A stretch of 64,000 nt of DNA, taken from the NCBI GenBank assembly GCA_018343915.1, contig JABRWF010000006.1, forward strand, positions 3,038,001-3,102,000, given 5' to 3'. The position numbers and the translations under genes were made by a program. Numbering within the stretch: the first letter of the stretch is position 1; every line of letters begins with the position of its first letter. This DNA comes from Agroathelia rolfsii (Eukaryota; Basidiomycota; Agaricomycetes; Amylocorticiales; Amylocorticiaceae). This document shows, in pieces, positions 1-16,053 of the stretch. The notes below the pieces were generated by a model. The model was given only the letters and a program-made list of their open reading frames with translations, had not been told where the DNA came from and did not search any database.

Positions 1-1502
1 CCGGGACAAGACCAAGGACGGTGTGCGCCTCAACACGGCAAGTGCATTCTGGAAAGGGCTTACGGAACAGGCCGATCTAAGCGAGGTCATTGGTGTGGTG
101 GGTACCGCCAAAGAATGGGAAGAGATCACGACGCGCAAGGATGAGGCCGAGCTCGGTGAGATTGAGAAGAAGGTGGAGGAGAATGTCAAGGATTGGGAGC
201 AGGTCAAGAAGCTCACAAGGAGGGATGATGGGTCTGTTGATCAGGTCCGCTTGCGTGCGCTTGTGTTGCTTTATTCGCATTTGTTGCGTATCCCGATTTC
301 TTCTGCTCAATTAACAAAAGGTATGTTCTTCACGACCTTGTTGTATGATTCTTAACTGACAGGCGAATTGTTTACAGAGCGACAGAATGCGGTTGCCAAA
401 ACACCGGTCTTGCTCGCTGCCCTTTTGAACTTGTGCACGGCTCGTTTCTGGCTTCGTCCCTCGCTCGCCATCATGCGTCTACACGCTCACTTCGTCCAGG
501 CCGTCGCACCAGGCACAACGCATCTGCAACAGTTACCTGGTGTTGACCCTGCTGAGGTGAAATCGACGCCTGATATTGACACCTTCGTCTTGGAGAAGGA
601 GCAAGCAGGCGACGGGAGGGCGGTAGAGATGCGCAAGGTGGCCGATCGCTGGGGAAGACTCGAGTGTGTTGATGCTCATTACAAAGGTCAGTTCATCATT
701 TCGTAACGCATTTGAAGAAATATGACCGATATTCTTGTGAATGGATAGTTATCGATGACAACGTTATTGTACCCAACGCATTTGTCAACATTGTCGTTAG
801 AGTGCGCATCTCGCCTCCCGGTAACGATCCAAAAGATGAGAAACCTGCCTCGGAAGAGACATACGACGACTCGTTCTTATCGGGTCGGAAGGACGCCGAA
901 GACTTGACACCTGAGGATGCTGCTTCGATAGGCTATGCGCATGCACCTTTCTGGCACACAGTAGGTTATGGCTTTCACTCAACTTTCTCAATTACTAAGA
1001 GGGTGTTTTTGTCATGTAGTACCGCAAACCATCATGGTGGCTCTTCATTGCTGATGAGCGCACAGGCAAGATTATTGTGCCCCCGTCCAAGATCACGGAT
1101 GTACCATACGGCAAGCATGCGCGCGCATACCGCCTTCAGTTCCAAGCTACGTTTGGACCCCAGACGTACCCATGGAAATTGTACCTCGTCAGCGACACCT
1201 TTGTGGGCGAGGAGATCGTCAGGGATCTGCCGGTAAGCTTAAAATTATAACCAGCTTTATGATATTTTCTGATTACGCCCTTCAAATGATAATAGCTCAA
1301 GGTTGAGGATCCCGCCACCCTGAATCTGGAACAAGCTGCTGATGACGAGATCTCGGACCCAGAGGAGGACTCATTGGCTGGTCAGATGGCGGCCATGCGT
1401 GGCGGCCCCGTCAAGCGGACTCAGCAGCAGCATGAGAGTGACGATGAGAGCGGAACGGATGAGGAGAAGGATTCGAGTGATAGTGATAGCGATAGTGATT
1501 AA
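1..1502 (+). CDS. SEC63: SEC63-like ER translocon subunit, 3' part
   Basis: C-terminal part of a Sec63 homologue, the J-domain membrane protein that works with the Sec61 channel and BiP in protein import into the ER; the J domain and membrane segments lie off the left edge. Exons are 2-320, 378-686, 749-960, 1020-1232 and 1296-1502, and all phases close. The visible part covers the end of the Brl/Sec63 domain: RALVLLYSHLLRIPISS, then RFWLRPSLAIMRLHAHFVQA, then a beta-rich block with PSWWLFIADERTGKIIVPPS and FGPQTYPWKLYLVSDTFVG. It ends in an acidic Ser/Asp tail (DSDSDSD), as in yeast Sec63, where the acidic tail binds Sec62. Partial only because of the window edge; no break seen. Confidence 0.9.
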
Positions 1503-1877
1503 TACTCTTTCTTTCTTTTTCTTTAATCTATCTATTGTACAAAAACTCAGACGGAGTACGGTAGCAATATGTAATGACGCAGCAGGGGCATAGTGAGTGC
1601 AGCCTGCCCTAAACATGCCTGATGCGTCAAACACGCCCAATCACTACCCAGGCGCGTCTCTTGCCCACACTCCTGACGACTTCGCGAGCATATAGACAAG
1701 GTGAGCATCGCAGCCACGATGGGCGTATTATTCACAGCGGCGTGCAGCAGCAGTGTTGATTGTGGCAGTAATTTGCTGCGCTGTTGCTGCGGGTCACTGC
1801 CTCTACGCTTCCCCGGGAAATCCATACTTGACCGACCCCCTGTCTCGCTCTCTCTCTTACTTACTCACACCCACCAC

Positions 1878-1897
1878 CTCTCTCTCTCTCTCTCTCT
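1878..1897 (+). promoter_or_regulatory. CT-rich tract before actin start
   Basis: A pyrimidine run of mostly CT dinucleotides ends about 60 nt before the actin ATG. CT-rich blocks just upstream of the start are common in promoters of strongly expressed filamentous-fungal genes. That it acts in transcription start choice here is inference. Confidence 0.45.
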
Positions 1898-1958
1898 TCT
1901 CTAGCTCGATCTCTCACCACTACATCTCATTTCTTACTCTATCATCTAATTCACGAAA

Positions 1959-3562
<1,604 letters not shown>

Positions 3563-4073
3563 ACCATTTCTATGTGTGTCTATCATATGGATGTTTGAGA
3601 TGTGCGAAGCGATGATGATGATATGGGTGTGGATGAATTTCCCAATGATGACCTTGGTCAAACAAAGTTAACTACGGCTCTTATACACACACTTATTACC
3701 ACCTGGATTTACGCCTTTTTTTCATGATTTACATACATACGACCCCGTATCAAATTCAAATTCTGTTTTGGTTGTCTTAATCGGATTTTTTTAACTCTTT
3801 CCTCCATACCCTTGGCTTGGGCGGCTGGTTTGAGACCTTTTTTGTTTTCAAGAACGTGCGATAATGGTGTATAATCCAGAAAACAACATTAGATCGTTAT
3901 CATTCATGACTTATAAGACAAGGAAGAAAAAAAAGACACGACACTAAGTACGTAGTGTATAATAGTTTATCGTGGGTGTTTATAATTTGGCAGGGCGTCA
4001 TTGGAATCATGATCAACTGGGGCGTGAAAAGGGGTAATCTAGTTAGCTAATTGCTCGTCCTTTCTCATCTTAT
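3563..4073. other. Convergent intergenic region, 3' UTRs only
   Basis: Space between two convergent genes. It is AT-rich with T and A runs and nothing that looks coding; it presumably holds both 3' UTRs and polyadenylation sites. Confidence 0.6.
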
Positions 4074-6597
<2,524 letters not shown>

Positions 6598-6854
6598 GGT
6601 GGTGGTAGTGGTAGATATGCAGTAATAGTAAACGTCCTGCGCCGAGTAACTTGAAAGTCAAGCGAGCTCAGGCTAAGGCTCACTGCGCCGTGACTAATGA
6701 TCCTCTGTGACGTCTCCTCACGTGCTTATCGGCTTGTGTCCGCCACTCTGTTTCCTAGATGAACTCAATGCTTGCTCAAGTGGGCACACCATGAAGTCGC
6801 AAAAAAATGAAAAAAGTGACTTGCCATGAAAATAGCAGCACTCATCGTACTACG
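6598..6854. promoter_or_regulatory. Upstream region of the V-ATPase gene
   Basis: About 260 bp before the VMA1 start, read leftward. It must contain that promoter and 5' UTR, but I recognise no specific box. Confidence 0.35.
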
Positions 6855-8154
6855 ATGAACAATCGGTCCACATCGAATGATAAACACTTGTCAAAGCGCG
6901 TTCGTCTCGGGTCCAGGTCGTCTGTCGACTGATCTACCACTGGTAATGACTCGGATAACCTACTTCCTGTTAAAGGCCTCCTTCGAGGTCTCCTCGTACT
7001 TTACTCTGGATCATTTGATCTATCCTCTGAGAAACGGCTTTCTGCCCTACATAGCGCCTTCGCTTTTGTCCTTGATGATTCAATGTGGAAGACAGTCCTC
7101 AACTCTGATCTCTTCAATGGATGTGCAAAACCCAATGATTATCAAAGACCATTCAAAAGCCTTTGTAAGACTTTCTGCGTTCCGAACAACGATTTTATTC
7201 ACTTGCGGTTTCAACCAAGTTCTCCGGTCACCCCATTTCCATTTGCTTTGGTTCCTAAGATAGCATGAACCTGAAAGTTTCCGGACTACTATTCAGCGTG
7301 ATATTTCTCCAATACATTCGCTAGTATATTCAATCTAACATCCTTGCAAGAGAAGGTTTGGTTCAGTATTATAATGCGCTACCATATTGTTCACAATTAC
7401 ATAGAACTTCAAAAATTCTTTTGAACAAGATTATATCCCTCAATCCTCGGACGTCCCTTCAAGAACTATAATTCCTAACCAATCCCTGAGTTATAATACA
7501 CTCGCTCTTCTCCAATTGTCCACTCAGCAAAGCTTCGGTTTACTCTTCTGTTTAATCTTGAGACAGTTAAAGATCAAGAAATGAAAAGTACAGACATTTT
7601 CTGCTTCTAAACACGAAATATAATTTCACCTTCAATAGCGTATCCCCCCGCTGATGACAATGTTCGCGACTACCTGGTCGAACAGATAAGCTCCGAGGAT
7701 GAAGCAGCAGGAAGATACTAGGCATTTTTGGAGGAGCCGTTTACCGACTCCCAATCGAGTCTTACCCAAAGGACGCTTCACTGGCGGAGGAACATGGTAT
7801 GAGTGGATGAAAGCAAGATAGCGTCCCAACTCCGAGATCCGCAAAGGGACCACGAGTGTTCAGCTGCAAGTCAAGAACACAAAAGACCCTGAGCAGGCGT
7901 TCGCAGATCCAACCTTGAGTGGTCCAGTCTCTGAGTCATATCTTATCTTCTCAATCGTCATAGAACTCAGTGCAGCCGACTACGCAGTAAGCAAAGAGAA
8001 AGCGACTGTCAACTCAATCCCGAAATGGATCGACAAACCGGAGGGTTGTATAGCTTCTGGCACTAAGCCAGATATCCAGAACCAACACTACGAGATCACA
8101 AGTTATAGATGCAAACTAGCCACTTATGAATTTATCCCCGAAACCGAGTCGTAA
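6855..8154 (+). pseudogene. Decayed, unrecognised coding-like stretch
   Basis: Not a recognised family. From 6855 one frame reads as protein-like to 7268 with a single internal TGA at about 6930: MNNRSTSNDKHLSKRVRLGS, then after the stop LLPVKGLLRGLLVLYSGSFD, with MWKTVLNSDLFNGCAKPNDY further on. After a stop-rich gap, a second block (about 7640-8154) gives PADDNVRDYLVEQISSEDEA, a stop, FLEEPFTD, then in another frame KGTTSVQLQVKNTKDPEQAF and a final 79-codon open run ending FIPETES. The pattern of long open blocks broken by stops and frame changes fits an eroding gene; introns hiding some stops cannot be excluded. It lies between the divergent VMA1 and prefoldin genes. Confidence 0.35.
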
Positions 8155-8619
8155 ACGTACGCCTCTCTTTTCATGTCCGAAGATCCGTTCAATGACGCCC
8201 TAAGGATGAGTGAGAAGGATAATCGAAATGTATGCTATGTGTTAAAGCCAATGTTGTATAAATCGGAGCCTTCAAGCTACAAGCTCCTATTATACTTGAA
8301 TATAACTGTCTGCCCTCTAAAACGGTTCAACATTCATCTATAGTAGATTGTAAATAAAATAAATTTTATATTGCCAAAAATGACCTGCACGAATATCGCT
8401 GTTTTGTGCAAAAAAATGGTAATGAATATTATAGACGACTAACTAGCTTGATGTGCTTGGGATAAAAACATTGGTCTCAGAATAAATTAGAGTAAGGTAT
8501 GTAATGTTGAGCGTTGTGGGAATAGCAAATTCACGTTTGCCGAAACCCTAAAGACGAAATGACGAAATGTTGATCAGACCGGCAAACAGCAACTAACTCT
8601 CCTTGCCATCTGCACGTCC

Positions 8620-9770
8620 ATGTCCCAGCAGCAGCCACAGCAGATCAACGTCGGCGACCTCAACGTACAGCAGCTTGCCGATGTTCGACGACAGCTCGAG
8701 GAGGTAATGACAACTCGTGTTACCATCGTTAACGCCCATCTATCTCTCCATCTATCTCAGTCGCTTGGTTTGTGTTCTCACGAATCAGATCTTTTTTTGC
8801 CTGCTCGCCGCTCGGTGTTGTTTCCATCTAGGAATTGAATCATCTCACGAACTCGTTTGCTCAACTCAAAGCGGCCCAGTCCAAGTTCAAAGCATGTATC
8901 GATAGCGTGGCCGAGATCAAGCCTGCTAATGTCGGTAAGTCTACTTCTCGAGAGAATTCCTTGGCCTACCCGACGCCGCAGCCATGGTCTTGAAGGGCCT
9001 GGGATACATATTGCGGACGTTTTCATAACTGCAAGACAAGACTTTTCTTCTCGTCAGATGACGACCCGTACATACGACTTTCTTTGCGTTATGCTCGGAT
9101 GGTAACAGTCTCAAACTGACATCGCTCGCTGTGGGTTTTTGTTCATTCAGGAAAAACCATCCTCGTTCCCTTGACAAACTCGCTCTATGCTCCGGGAAAG
9201 CTCTGTGATCCCGATAACGTCATCGTCGACGTCGGCACGGGCTACTATGTCCAGAAGGTTAGCTCCCCGCAACTTGTCTTCTTCCCTATGAATCACCGAG
9301 GTCTGGTCCGTCGCGACCCTACGTTTTGCTGCGATCATCATTGCAACGTCGTCATCGTCATCATCATCCCCATTTTCATCATGTCCTAGGATGCATCTTT
9401 TCATCCGACTTGGCGCGCTGGATTGTATGAATTGGAGATCATGAGAATCGCATATGAAAATATTCGCCTCCCAGCTCTGCGAACCTTCAAACGCTCTATA
9501 CCTCTTTTTTCTTTCTTTCTTTTGCTTATTTTCTTCTTCTTCATAAATCACATTGTAATGCTCTTCCCCATGACTAACGTATTAATACAGAGCCGAGTGG
9601 AAGCTACGAAGCACTACAAACGAAAAATCGACGATTTGCAATCGAATTTGGACAAGCTCCAAGAAACGATTCAGAAGAAGCAGGACAATCTGAATTACGT
9701 CCTCAATTTATTGCAGGCCAAGCTACAAGCGCAAACGCAGGCAACTACATCTTCCGCCTCCTCTTCGTAA
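8620..9770 (+). CDS. GIM5: Prefoldin subunit 5 (alpha-type)
   Basis: Alpha-class subunit of the hexameric prefoldin chaperone, which hands nascent actin and tubulin to the CCT chaperonin. Exons 8620-8703, 8832-8934, 9151-9257 and 9591-9770 total 474 nt, 157 residues, normal for the family. The N-terminal helix (VQQLADVRRQLEEELNHLTN) and C-terminal helix (SRVEATKHYKRKIDDLQSNL onward) are coiled coil; between them is the beta-hairpin region with ILVPLTNSLYAPGKL and VIVDVGTGYYVQK. The protein ends in a short Ser-rich tail. The last intron has a branch-like CTAAC about 15 nt before its AG. Its likely client actin is encoded 5 kb away, probably by chance. Confidence 0.95.
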
Positions 9771-10264
9771 TACAGCCGGGAATAGGGATCTTGTCATGAG
9801 ATGTCTGTCTGAAGCGAGATGGAGAGCGCGAAGAAGAAAAAGACGTGGTGGTAGTGATGGTGTGCACGATACTCTCCTATCTTTCTCCTGGTTGCAAAAG
9901 TACATACACTACATTACCTACCACACAGAATCGTCGCAAATTGCCGCGTATATGCACACTCTCAACGACTTGATCTTCTCGTCGCTATGGACATGATGAA
10001 TGCAGACAATGAAAAAAGAAGAAGTTGTAACTGCTATAATGACGATGATCGCACGTGGATCAATTCTAAATTACATAAAGGTAAATCCCTATAGCCCCAC
10101 GGGTAAGTAAGGTATGTGATGTATGAAAATGAAAGGCTCCATGGCTACATCGGAGCGTGTTCGGGAAGGCGAAGAGCATTCTTGTCGCGAAGGATGTGTT
10201 AATGAACTTCGTTCCGGTGCTCATGCCGCTCAGGTTCCGTGCCAAGGAAGATAGAGAGACGATG
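9771..10264. other. 3' flank of prefoldin gene, no gene seen
   Basis: Purine-rich 3' UTR-like sequence with no convincing coding content. Confidence 0.4.
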
Positions 10265-10669
10265 TTAACGTTGACAAGGTGGGCGTTCGTCCGACTTGAC
10301 TTGGAAACACTTCAAAACCACAAAAGCAAGAACCAGGACGACGGGACGACCGTGACAGTTACAGAATACAGAAGGCGAATCTCCAAAAGTGTTGTCGTAT
10401 GAAGCCATAACAAACGGAGATAGACCTGCTAGTAGCCTCGTTGGAGCCATTTGCGGGCCAGAATCCCAGAAAGAGACGTTCTGAGTTCCCGAAGCAAAAG
10501 CGACGAATCCGTGATCGTCACCAGAAAAGTCATTGCCGCTGCCAACCTGGTTGAATTGAACATGTGGCTCCACATCTCGACGCACTGTTACAGGAAGATG
10601 AAGCGTCGATGAAGGTTCGAGTGGGCTTCCTGCTACGCTATTATACAGTATAAGCGCGCACTAGAACGC
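10265..10669 (-). other. Unexplained open frame, possible gene remnant
   Basis: On the minus strand an open frame without a stop runs from about 10669 to 10265. It reads protein-like: NSVAGSPLEPSSTLHLPVTV, then RRDVEPHVQFNQVGSGNDFS, FASGTQNVSFWDSGPQMAPT and LLAGLSPFVMASYDNTFGDS. A further stretch to about 10140 in another frame (SLSSLARNLSGMSTGTKFIN) could be a second exon, but I found no splice pair that joins the frames. No family recognised. It could be a short secreted-protein gene, a remnant or chance. Confidence 0.25.
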
Positions 10670-12947
10670 ATTAAGGCTTGCGAGGGTGTGACAGGTGGGC
10701 GATGTAGCCTGACCGTCCCGTCAGTGAGGTCATCAAGCAAAACAAGACAATGACGACATGCAGTTTTGGGCTGTATTTCTCCAACTCAGTGCCCTCGCCA
10801 AGGAGGAGAGACTCGGAGGCGATTAACAAGAAGAAAGAGATTACCCAAACGAGAATATGCCGGAAGAAGAGTGTCAGTATACAGTAATGAAAAAGAGAGG
10901 GGGGGAAAAATTGACATCGATTATTTAGCGCACCGGTCTAACGATGATACAACGACTTCGACTTTAGTTCCACGCCGTTCGAGCATGTGCGCATACCATC
11001 ATTGAATTACAAGCACGGAAATCCTGAGAGAAACCATGAGGTTCTGCAAAAGCACACAAAACGGTTAATGAGCTACTAAACAAACAGGCTAAGCTAGAAG
11101 GAGGAAAAGAAGCCCAAGCGCTAAACAGCCTGACAATGCCAGTGAAAGCTGTATCACGATGATGCACTACATCGTATATCATATCCGCATTGTAGTCTAG
11201 CGCCCACCAGTCCAAACGTGTCTTCCACGAAGTTTTTTTTTTTCCTCCCTTGTGTTTTCTTTTTGCCGTTTTCTTGTTCTCACGTCCTTCATCATGATTG
11301 TCCTCAGCACCGGACTTCCGTATATTGTTTCTGATCTTGAACCCTTTTTTTATTCAGGTTCAGGCCCAACTTCAAGTCCGCATCCGGAAAGGAGGAAAGC
11401 TCGGGAAAAAAAAAAAAAAAAGCACAATCACAAACAAGGGGGCGCAGTCACGGGCTGGCCGGACAGGAGGCGCACTTTGAAAATACCTCAATAAATGCAC
11501 AGCGGATTCTTCCATAATTTGCCCATTTTTGTTCTCTATGCGCATCATCATCACTAATCATTGATAAATTGATGAATGCACAATACTAGTACTTTGATGA
11601 TGACCGGGGCCTGGATGTATGGCTACACGCCGCTGCCGTATTGTATACCAATTTTATTGTTTATAGATGGATATGCACTAGCCCAAGACAGACAACATTC
11701 AATAATCAAATACAGGCCACAGCTCGGGGCAAAGGACGCGTTGGGCCCTTGGCACCGGATGGCGGAACGAAAATTGCTGCTGCACAGAGAGTCGCCACCG
11801 CTGACGCAAGCAAGCATCAAGATCGACGACTCGCTCGCTCGGACTTGACCGCACTTCTTCTTCTTTTCTTACAATTATATTCCGGTATGCACCATACAAT
11901 CAATACCCATAAGCGATGCCATGTTTTCATGTGTGTCTCACGGTAGTATTGATTATGATGCGTGATTCGCTCATGATTCGAGTTTTTTTTTTCCCTCTTT
12001 CCCCTTTGCCTTATTTTATTTTATCCTATTCTTCTTCGTTTCAAATGATGATGGATTTTGCAGTTCGAGACTCGAGACTCGCTCGGGAGAGGCCCTAACG
12101 TAATGGAGTTTCATTTCAAGCGCCTGCGGCGGGCGGCCGCCGGTACTACTACTAGTAGCAAGCACTAGAACTTTACTCGCATGATCGGTACTACTCAGGA
12201 TGAGGAGACACAGGCTTTCCCACCCCCCCCCCTCGAGAGGTTGATATCGGGGTTGTCGCAGCTAGTGTGCACCTCACAGCTCTAAGCTCATCCATTCTCC
12301 GCTGCCAGAGACAAGAACTAGTTGGTAACTCAAGTACTCAAAGCCCTTTCTCTTAAAAGGAAAAAGTCACAGCACTGAATCATATTCATATAATGAAAAT
12401 GTTTATTGATATCAAAAAATAAGATAAAGGAAAGGGAAAAAAAAAAAAAATCTATGTGTTTGGTATGATACTACATACAAGGTAAGCAAAGAAGAAAAAA
12501 AATCGCGGGTAGTTGCCAGTGATGGAGGGTAATGAGGAATGTAAGAGTGGAAAAAAAGAAAGGGAAAAAAATAATATAAGGTAGTAGTAGTGATAGTTGA
12601 TAGTAAAACGACAAGGATAGAAAAGGATGATGGTATGAGGAAGAGACGTTAATAATTAATCCGTACCCTGGTATGTGTGTTGGAGTGTGCATGTACAAGA
12701 GAGCTTTTATCCCTTTCCTTTCTTGTTCGTTTCAGAATCCTAAGGAGCCTCCGGAATAGAGCGAGGTGCATAATCCCCAAAAAAGAAAAAAAGAAAGAAA
12801 ACAGGAACAGGTGCGATAAAATAAGAAATTGTTTAAAGAAGAAAATGCGTGTGCGTTTGGGGGTGCGGGTGAGAAGAAAGAAAGAAAGAAAAAGTAAAAC
12901 AGCAGAAGTCCATAATTGTCCAGATCGCATACGATTCTTTGTTTTTT
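10670..12947. other. Intergenic region without a supportable gene
   Basis: About 2.3 kb between the prefoldin side and the 3' end of the glycosyltransferase gene. It holds several A/T runs (about 11229-11239, 11407-11423 and 12439-12450), a C run near 12222-12232, and only short overlapping open frames on both strands. The last few hundred bases are probably the glycosyltransferase 3' UTR. Confidence 0.5.
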
Positions 12948-15900
12948 TTAGTAAGAGAAGACCATAAGGTATGGGTTCAACACAATCTACACACAAAATC
13001 TTTTTGTCAGCATCGAGAACATAGCAAACAAGGTAGACAAGAACGTACCGGATACAAAATATGCGACGCGCAAACCACACAGAGGGGGAAGATCACCGCC
13101 CAGTCATAACCCGGGATACGCCATCCGATCGGGAGCAGGTCCGTGGAGAGCACGACGATACCGGCCAGGCAGATGAAGCAGACGAGGAAGACGAACCAGA
13201 AGCGGCTGAGGATACGGGGGACTTCAATGAAGAAGTTTGAGCGCTCGACTTCCTTCTTGGTGGCGCCCCAGGTGATGTTGTAGGAGAACATGTGCGCGAG
13301 GAGGGCGGTGGAGAGATGGATGGAGAGGCCGCCGAAGAAGAAGAAGAAGAACGGCACCCATGTAAAGTTCTCCACGAACGCGCCGAGCAGGCTGCGGAGG
13401 CCGAGACGGTACTGGAGGAGGGTAAACGACAGGTTACCGGCGCCCAAGAACACGACCGTGCAAGCCAAGAAGATTTCGAACGAGTGCATGTAGTAGCCGT
13501 CCACGTCGAGCGCGAAGCCGAGGATGAGGTAGTTGGCGACGGTGAGGAGGAACGAGCAGGCGATACCGTAGTACGAGAACATGTAACTCATCATGCTCAA
13601 CTTGTAGTGCACGGGCGCGCCGGACCAGACGAAGATGCGGAGCTGCTTCGTGATCGGGCCCATGCGCCACCAGGAGATCATGGGGTTGAAGATGAGCTCG
13701 TTGCAGCCGTATGCGTATTTCTGCCATCGGTTAAGCTCGTCATCAGCGGAGAGCGAGACACCTTCACGGAAGCCGCCATCGGAGTAGGTCGCCCAGCGGA
13801 TGATGTAGCCCTTGAGTTGCAAGCGGAGAGCCATGTCGAAGTCCTCGGACACGTTAGACTCGGACCAGCACTTCTTGACGCCATCGGTGTCGATGAAGGC
13901 AGCATCCTGGATGGCTGACCAGCGCAAGAAAGCATTGTGCCCGACGAAGGGGGCAACTTCACCGTTAGCGCAGCCCATCGAGATAGCCTTGTTGATGCGA
14001 CGCGTGAAGTGGGCGATACCGTTCTCGAAGTAGTGGTGTGCGACCTGCATGACCTCGGACTCGTGCTGGATGATGGCGACCTCGGGGCACTCTGCCAGCT
14101 CGCGCGCCGCATCACGGAAGCAGTCCTCGGGGATGAGCGTGTCGGAGTCACAGATGAGGATGAGGTCGCCCATGCGGATCGAGCGGCCGTTGGCAGCCCA
14201 GGGCCTCCACCTGTTCCCACTCTCGGCGTACATCTCCTCCACGGCGCGCTCCAGAGCCTGGTCCTCGAGGCAGGGCATGAGCGGGTCAACGACGGCGGGC
14301 TCACCGCGCTCGATGCGTGCCTTGTCCTCCTCCTCCAAAACAGCGAGGTGCTTCTCGAGCTTGAGCGAGAGCTGGAGACCGTAGTTCATGTTCGAGGCCT
14401 TCTTGAAGCGACCGGCACGCTTGTAGCCATCGGGCTCACCCGAGTGAGGAGGACGTGCGACCCAGCCGATGTTGTGATTGGCGTAGAACGCGATGCGCTC
14501 CTCGCGCTCCTGCTCGCTGATGAGTTGCAGACCGTCGTCGTGCACAAAGATGGCCGAAGTACCGCCCTGGCGCGCATAGGTCTGCATGGCCTTCTTGAGC
14601 GAGAACACGGAGGGCGCGATTGTCTGTTCCAAAGATTCCTTGTAGACGGGCAACTCGATCGTAACGTGAGGCAGGCGGGCATCAACTGCCGCGTTGGGTA
14701 CTGGCTTGACGGCGGAGTAGTATTTCGAGTTCTCGTGGTACTGCGCGACGGGGCCGATGAGGAAGGTGATGACGTTAACCACGTTGAGGGCGAAGAAGAG
14801 GGCGACACAGAAGAGGAAGGGTGAGCAGACGAGGAGGGCGAAGCGCGTGTAGGAACCGTCCAGGACGGTCTCCTCCACGAGCGTGGCCGCACCGGAACCG
14901 ATGAAGAAGAGAGCGAGCGCAGCGCCGAGGCCGTTGTAGAACGGCGCAAAGTAGCGGATCGGGCGCGCGTCGGTGGGCTTGCCCTTCTCCGGGTCGGCGT
15001 TGTCGGATTTGCTTGACTTGCCAAAGGGCCACCAGCCGGTGGACTTCTTCTGGCCGGCGCGCTCCTCGGCGAGGCGCATGGCGTTCTCCTCCATCGAGTT
15101 GGCGGCGCCCTCGATCTTCTCGTTCAGATCGTCGGCGGAGGAGGCCTTGGACGGTGCCTGGGAGACGGCGGTGGAGGGCGGAACGCTCATAGAAGCGATG
15201 GACTTGAGCGTGGGACGTTCGCGCCAAACAAGCTTGATGAGCTTGGCCTCGAAGTCGTTGACGAGGGGGATGATGCTGTCGAGGTCATCGGACCAGCAGA
15301 CCATGACACGCTCATCGCGCTGTAGAATAGAGTGATGAGTTATTGTGATAAGTGAGGATGTAAATGAGGGCACAAACCAAGAAGGCACCACACTGCTCCT
15401 TGTCAGCAGTAGGCAAGTGTGCCATGGAATCCAGGATCTGGATACGGGTGTTGGTGTCGATGTAGATGTACGTAGCATCATCAGCACTGTAGAAGAGAAT
15501 AGATGTGATGTGAGCCGAGGTAGAATGATACTATCAAGAGTTGAGCACATACACAAAGCCGAGTGCAGCATGTACGGCAGCACTGCGCAACTTTACAGCG
15601 ACGACGGGGTTGAGAACCTTGACGGCAGCCTCGAATGGAGCAAGAGACCTGAATTATGTTGTCATGACAATAAAATGAAGGATTTACGTTGAGCGGGAGA
15701 AGTAGCAAATCATCATATGGAACGCAAAGTACTCACGGGTTCTCGTACGGAAACACACGAAAGAGTCCGTTGTCGACACGGAGACAGACACCGGCAGAGG
15801 TGGACTCCTCTGATGGTTTGAACCAAGCATCACCTTGGGTCTATAATAAATAAATAGTAAATCAAAAGATGCAATTGCAGATGGCCACCACGATTACAGA

Positions 15901-15949
15901 CCTGCTTGAAGACGTGGTGGAGCAGTGCGTCGTAGGCGTCGTAATCCAT
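12948..15949 (-). CDS. Multi-pass family 2 glycosyltransferase
   Basis: Processive-type GT2 membrane enzyme, related to chitin, hyaluronan and cellulose synthases; the polymer it makes cannot be told from sequence. Exons: 15949-15902, 15840-15737, 15648-15553, 15486-15378, 15319-13049 and 12986-12948, giving 888 residues. A soluble N-terminal region of about 240 residues, with a Gly/Trp patch STGWWPFGK, precedes two membrane segments near 245-310. The catalytic domain carries VHDDG (first Asp), ICDSDT (DxD), SEDFDMALRLQLKGY (third Asp) and NRWQKYAYGC, in the place of the usual QxxRW box. Several C-terminal membrane helices follow. The last exon (12 codons plus stop, ending YLMVFSY) is a deduced splice that replaces a read-through ending. 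Divergent from the KRE6-like gene, 12.6 kb away. Confidence 0.88.
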
Positions 15950-16025
15950 AGCAGCGATGACGGGTAAGATGAGCTCTAAAGGTGTGTGCTAGGTAAGAGG
16001 AGCAGGCAGGAAAGAGCCTGTGAGA

Positions 16026-16053
16026 AGAGGAGGAGGAGGAGGAGGAGGAGGAG
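16026..16053. repeat. (GGA)n microsatellite
   Basis: About nine GGA units in tandem, roughly 75 bp upstream of the glycosyltransferase start codon, so probably within its 5' UTR or promoter. Confidence 0.8.

Noticed and set aside
13292..14824. Long plus-strand open frames opposite the glycosyltransferase gene
   Set aside because: They are shadows produced by codon bias of the real minus-strand gene.
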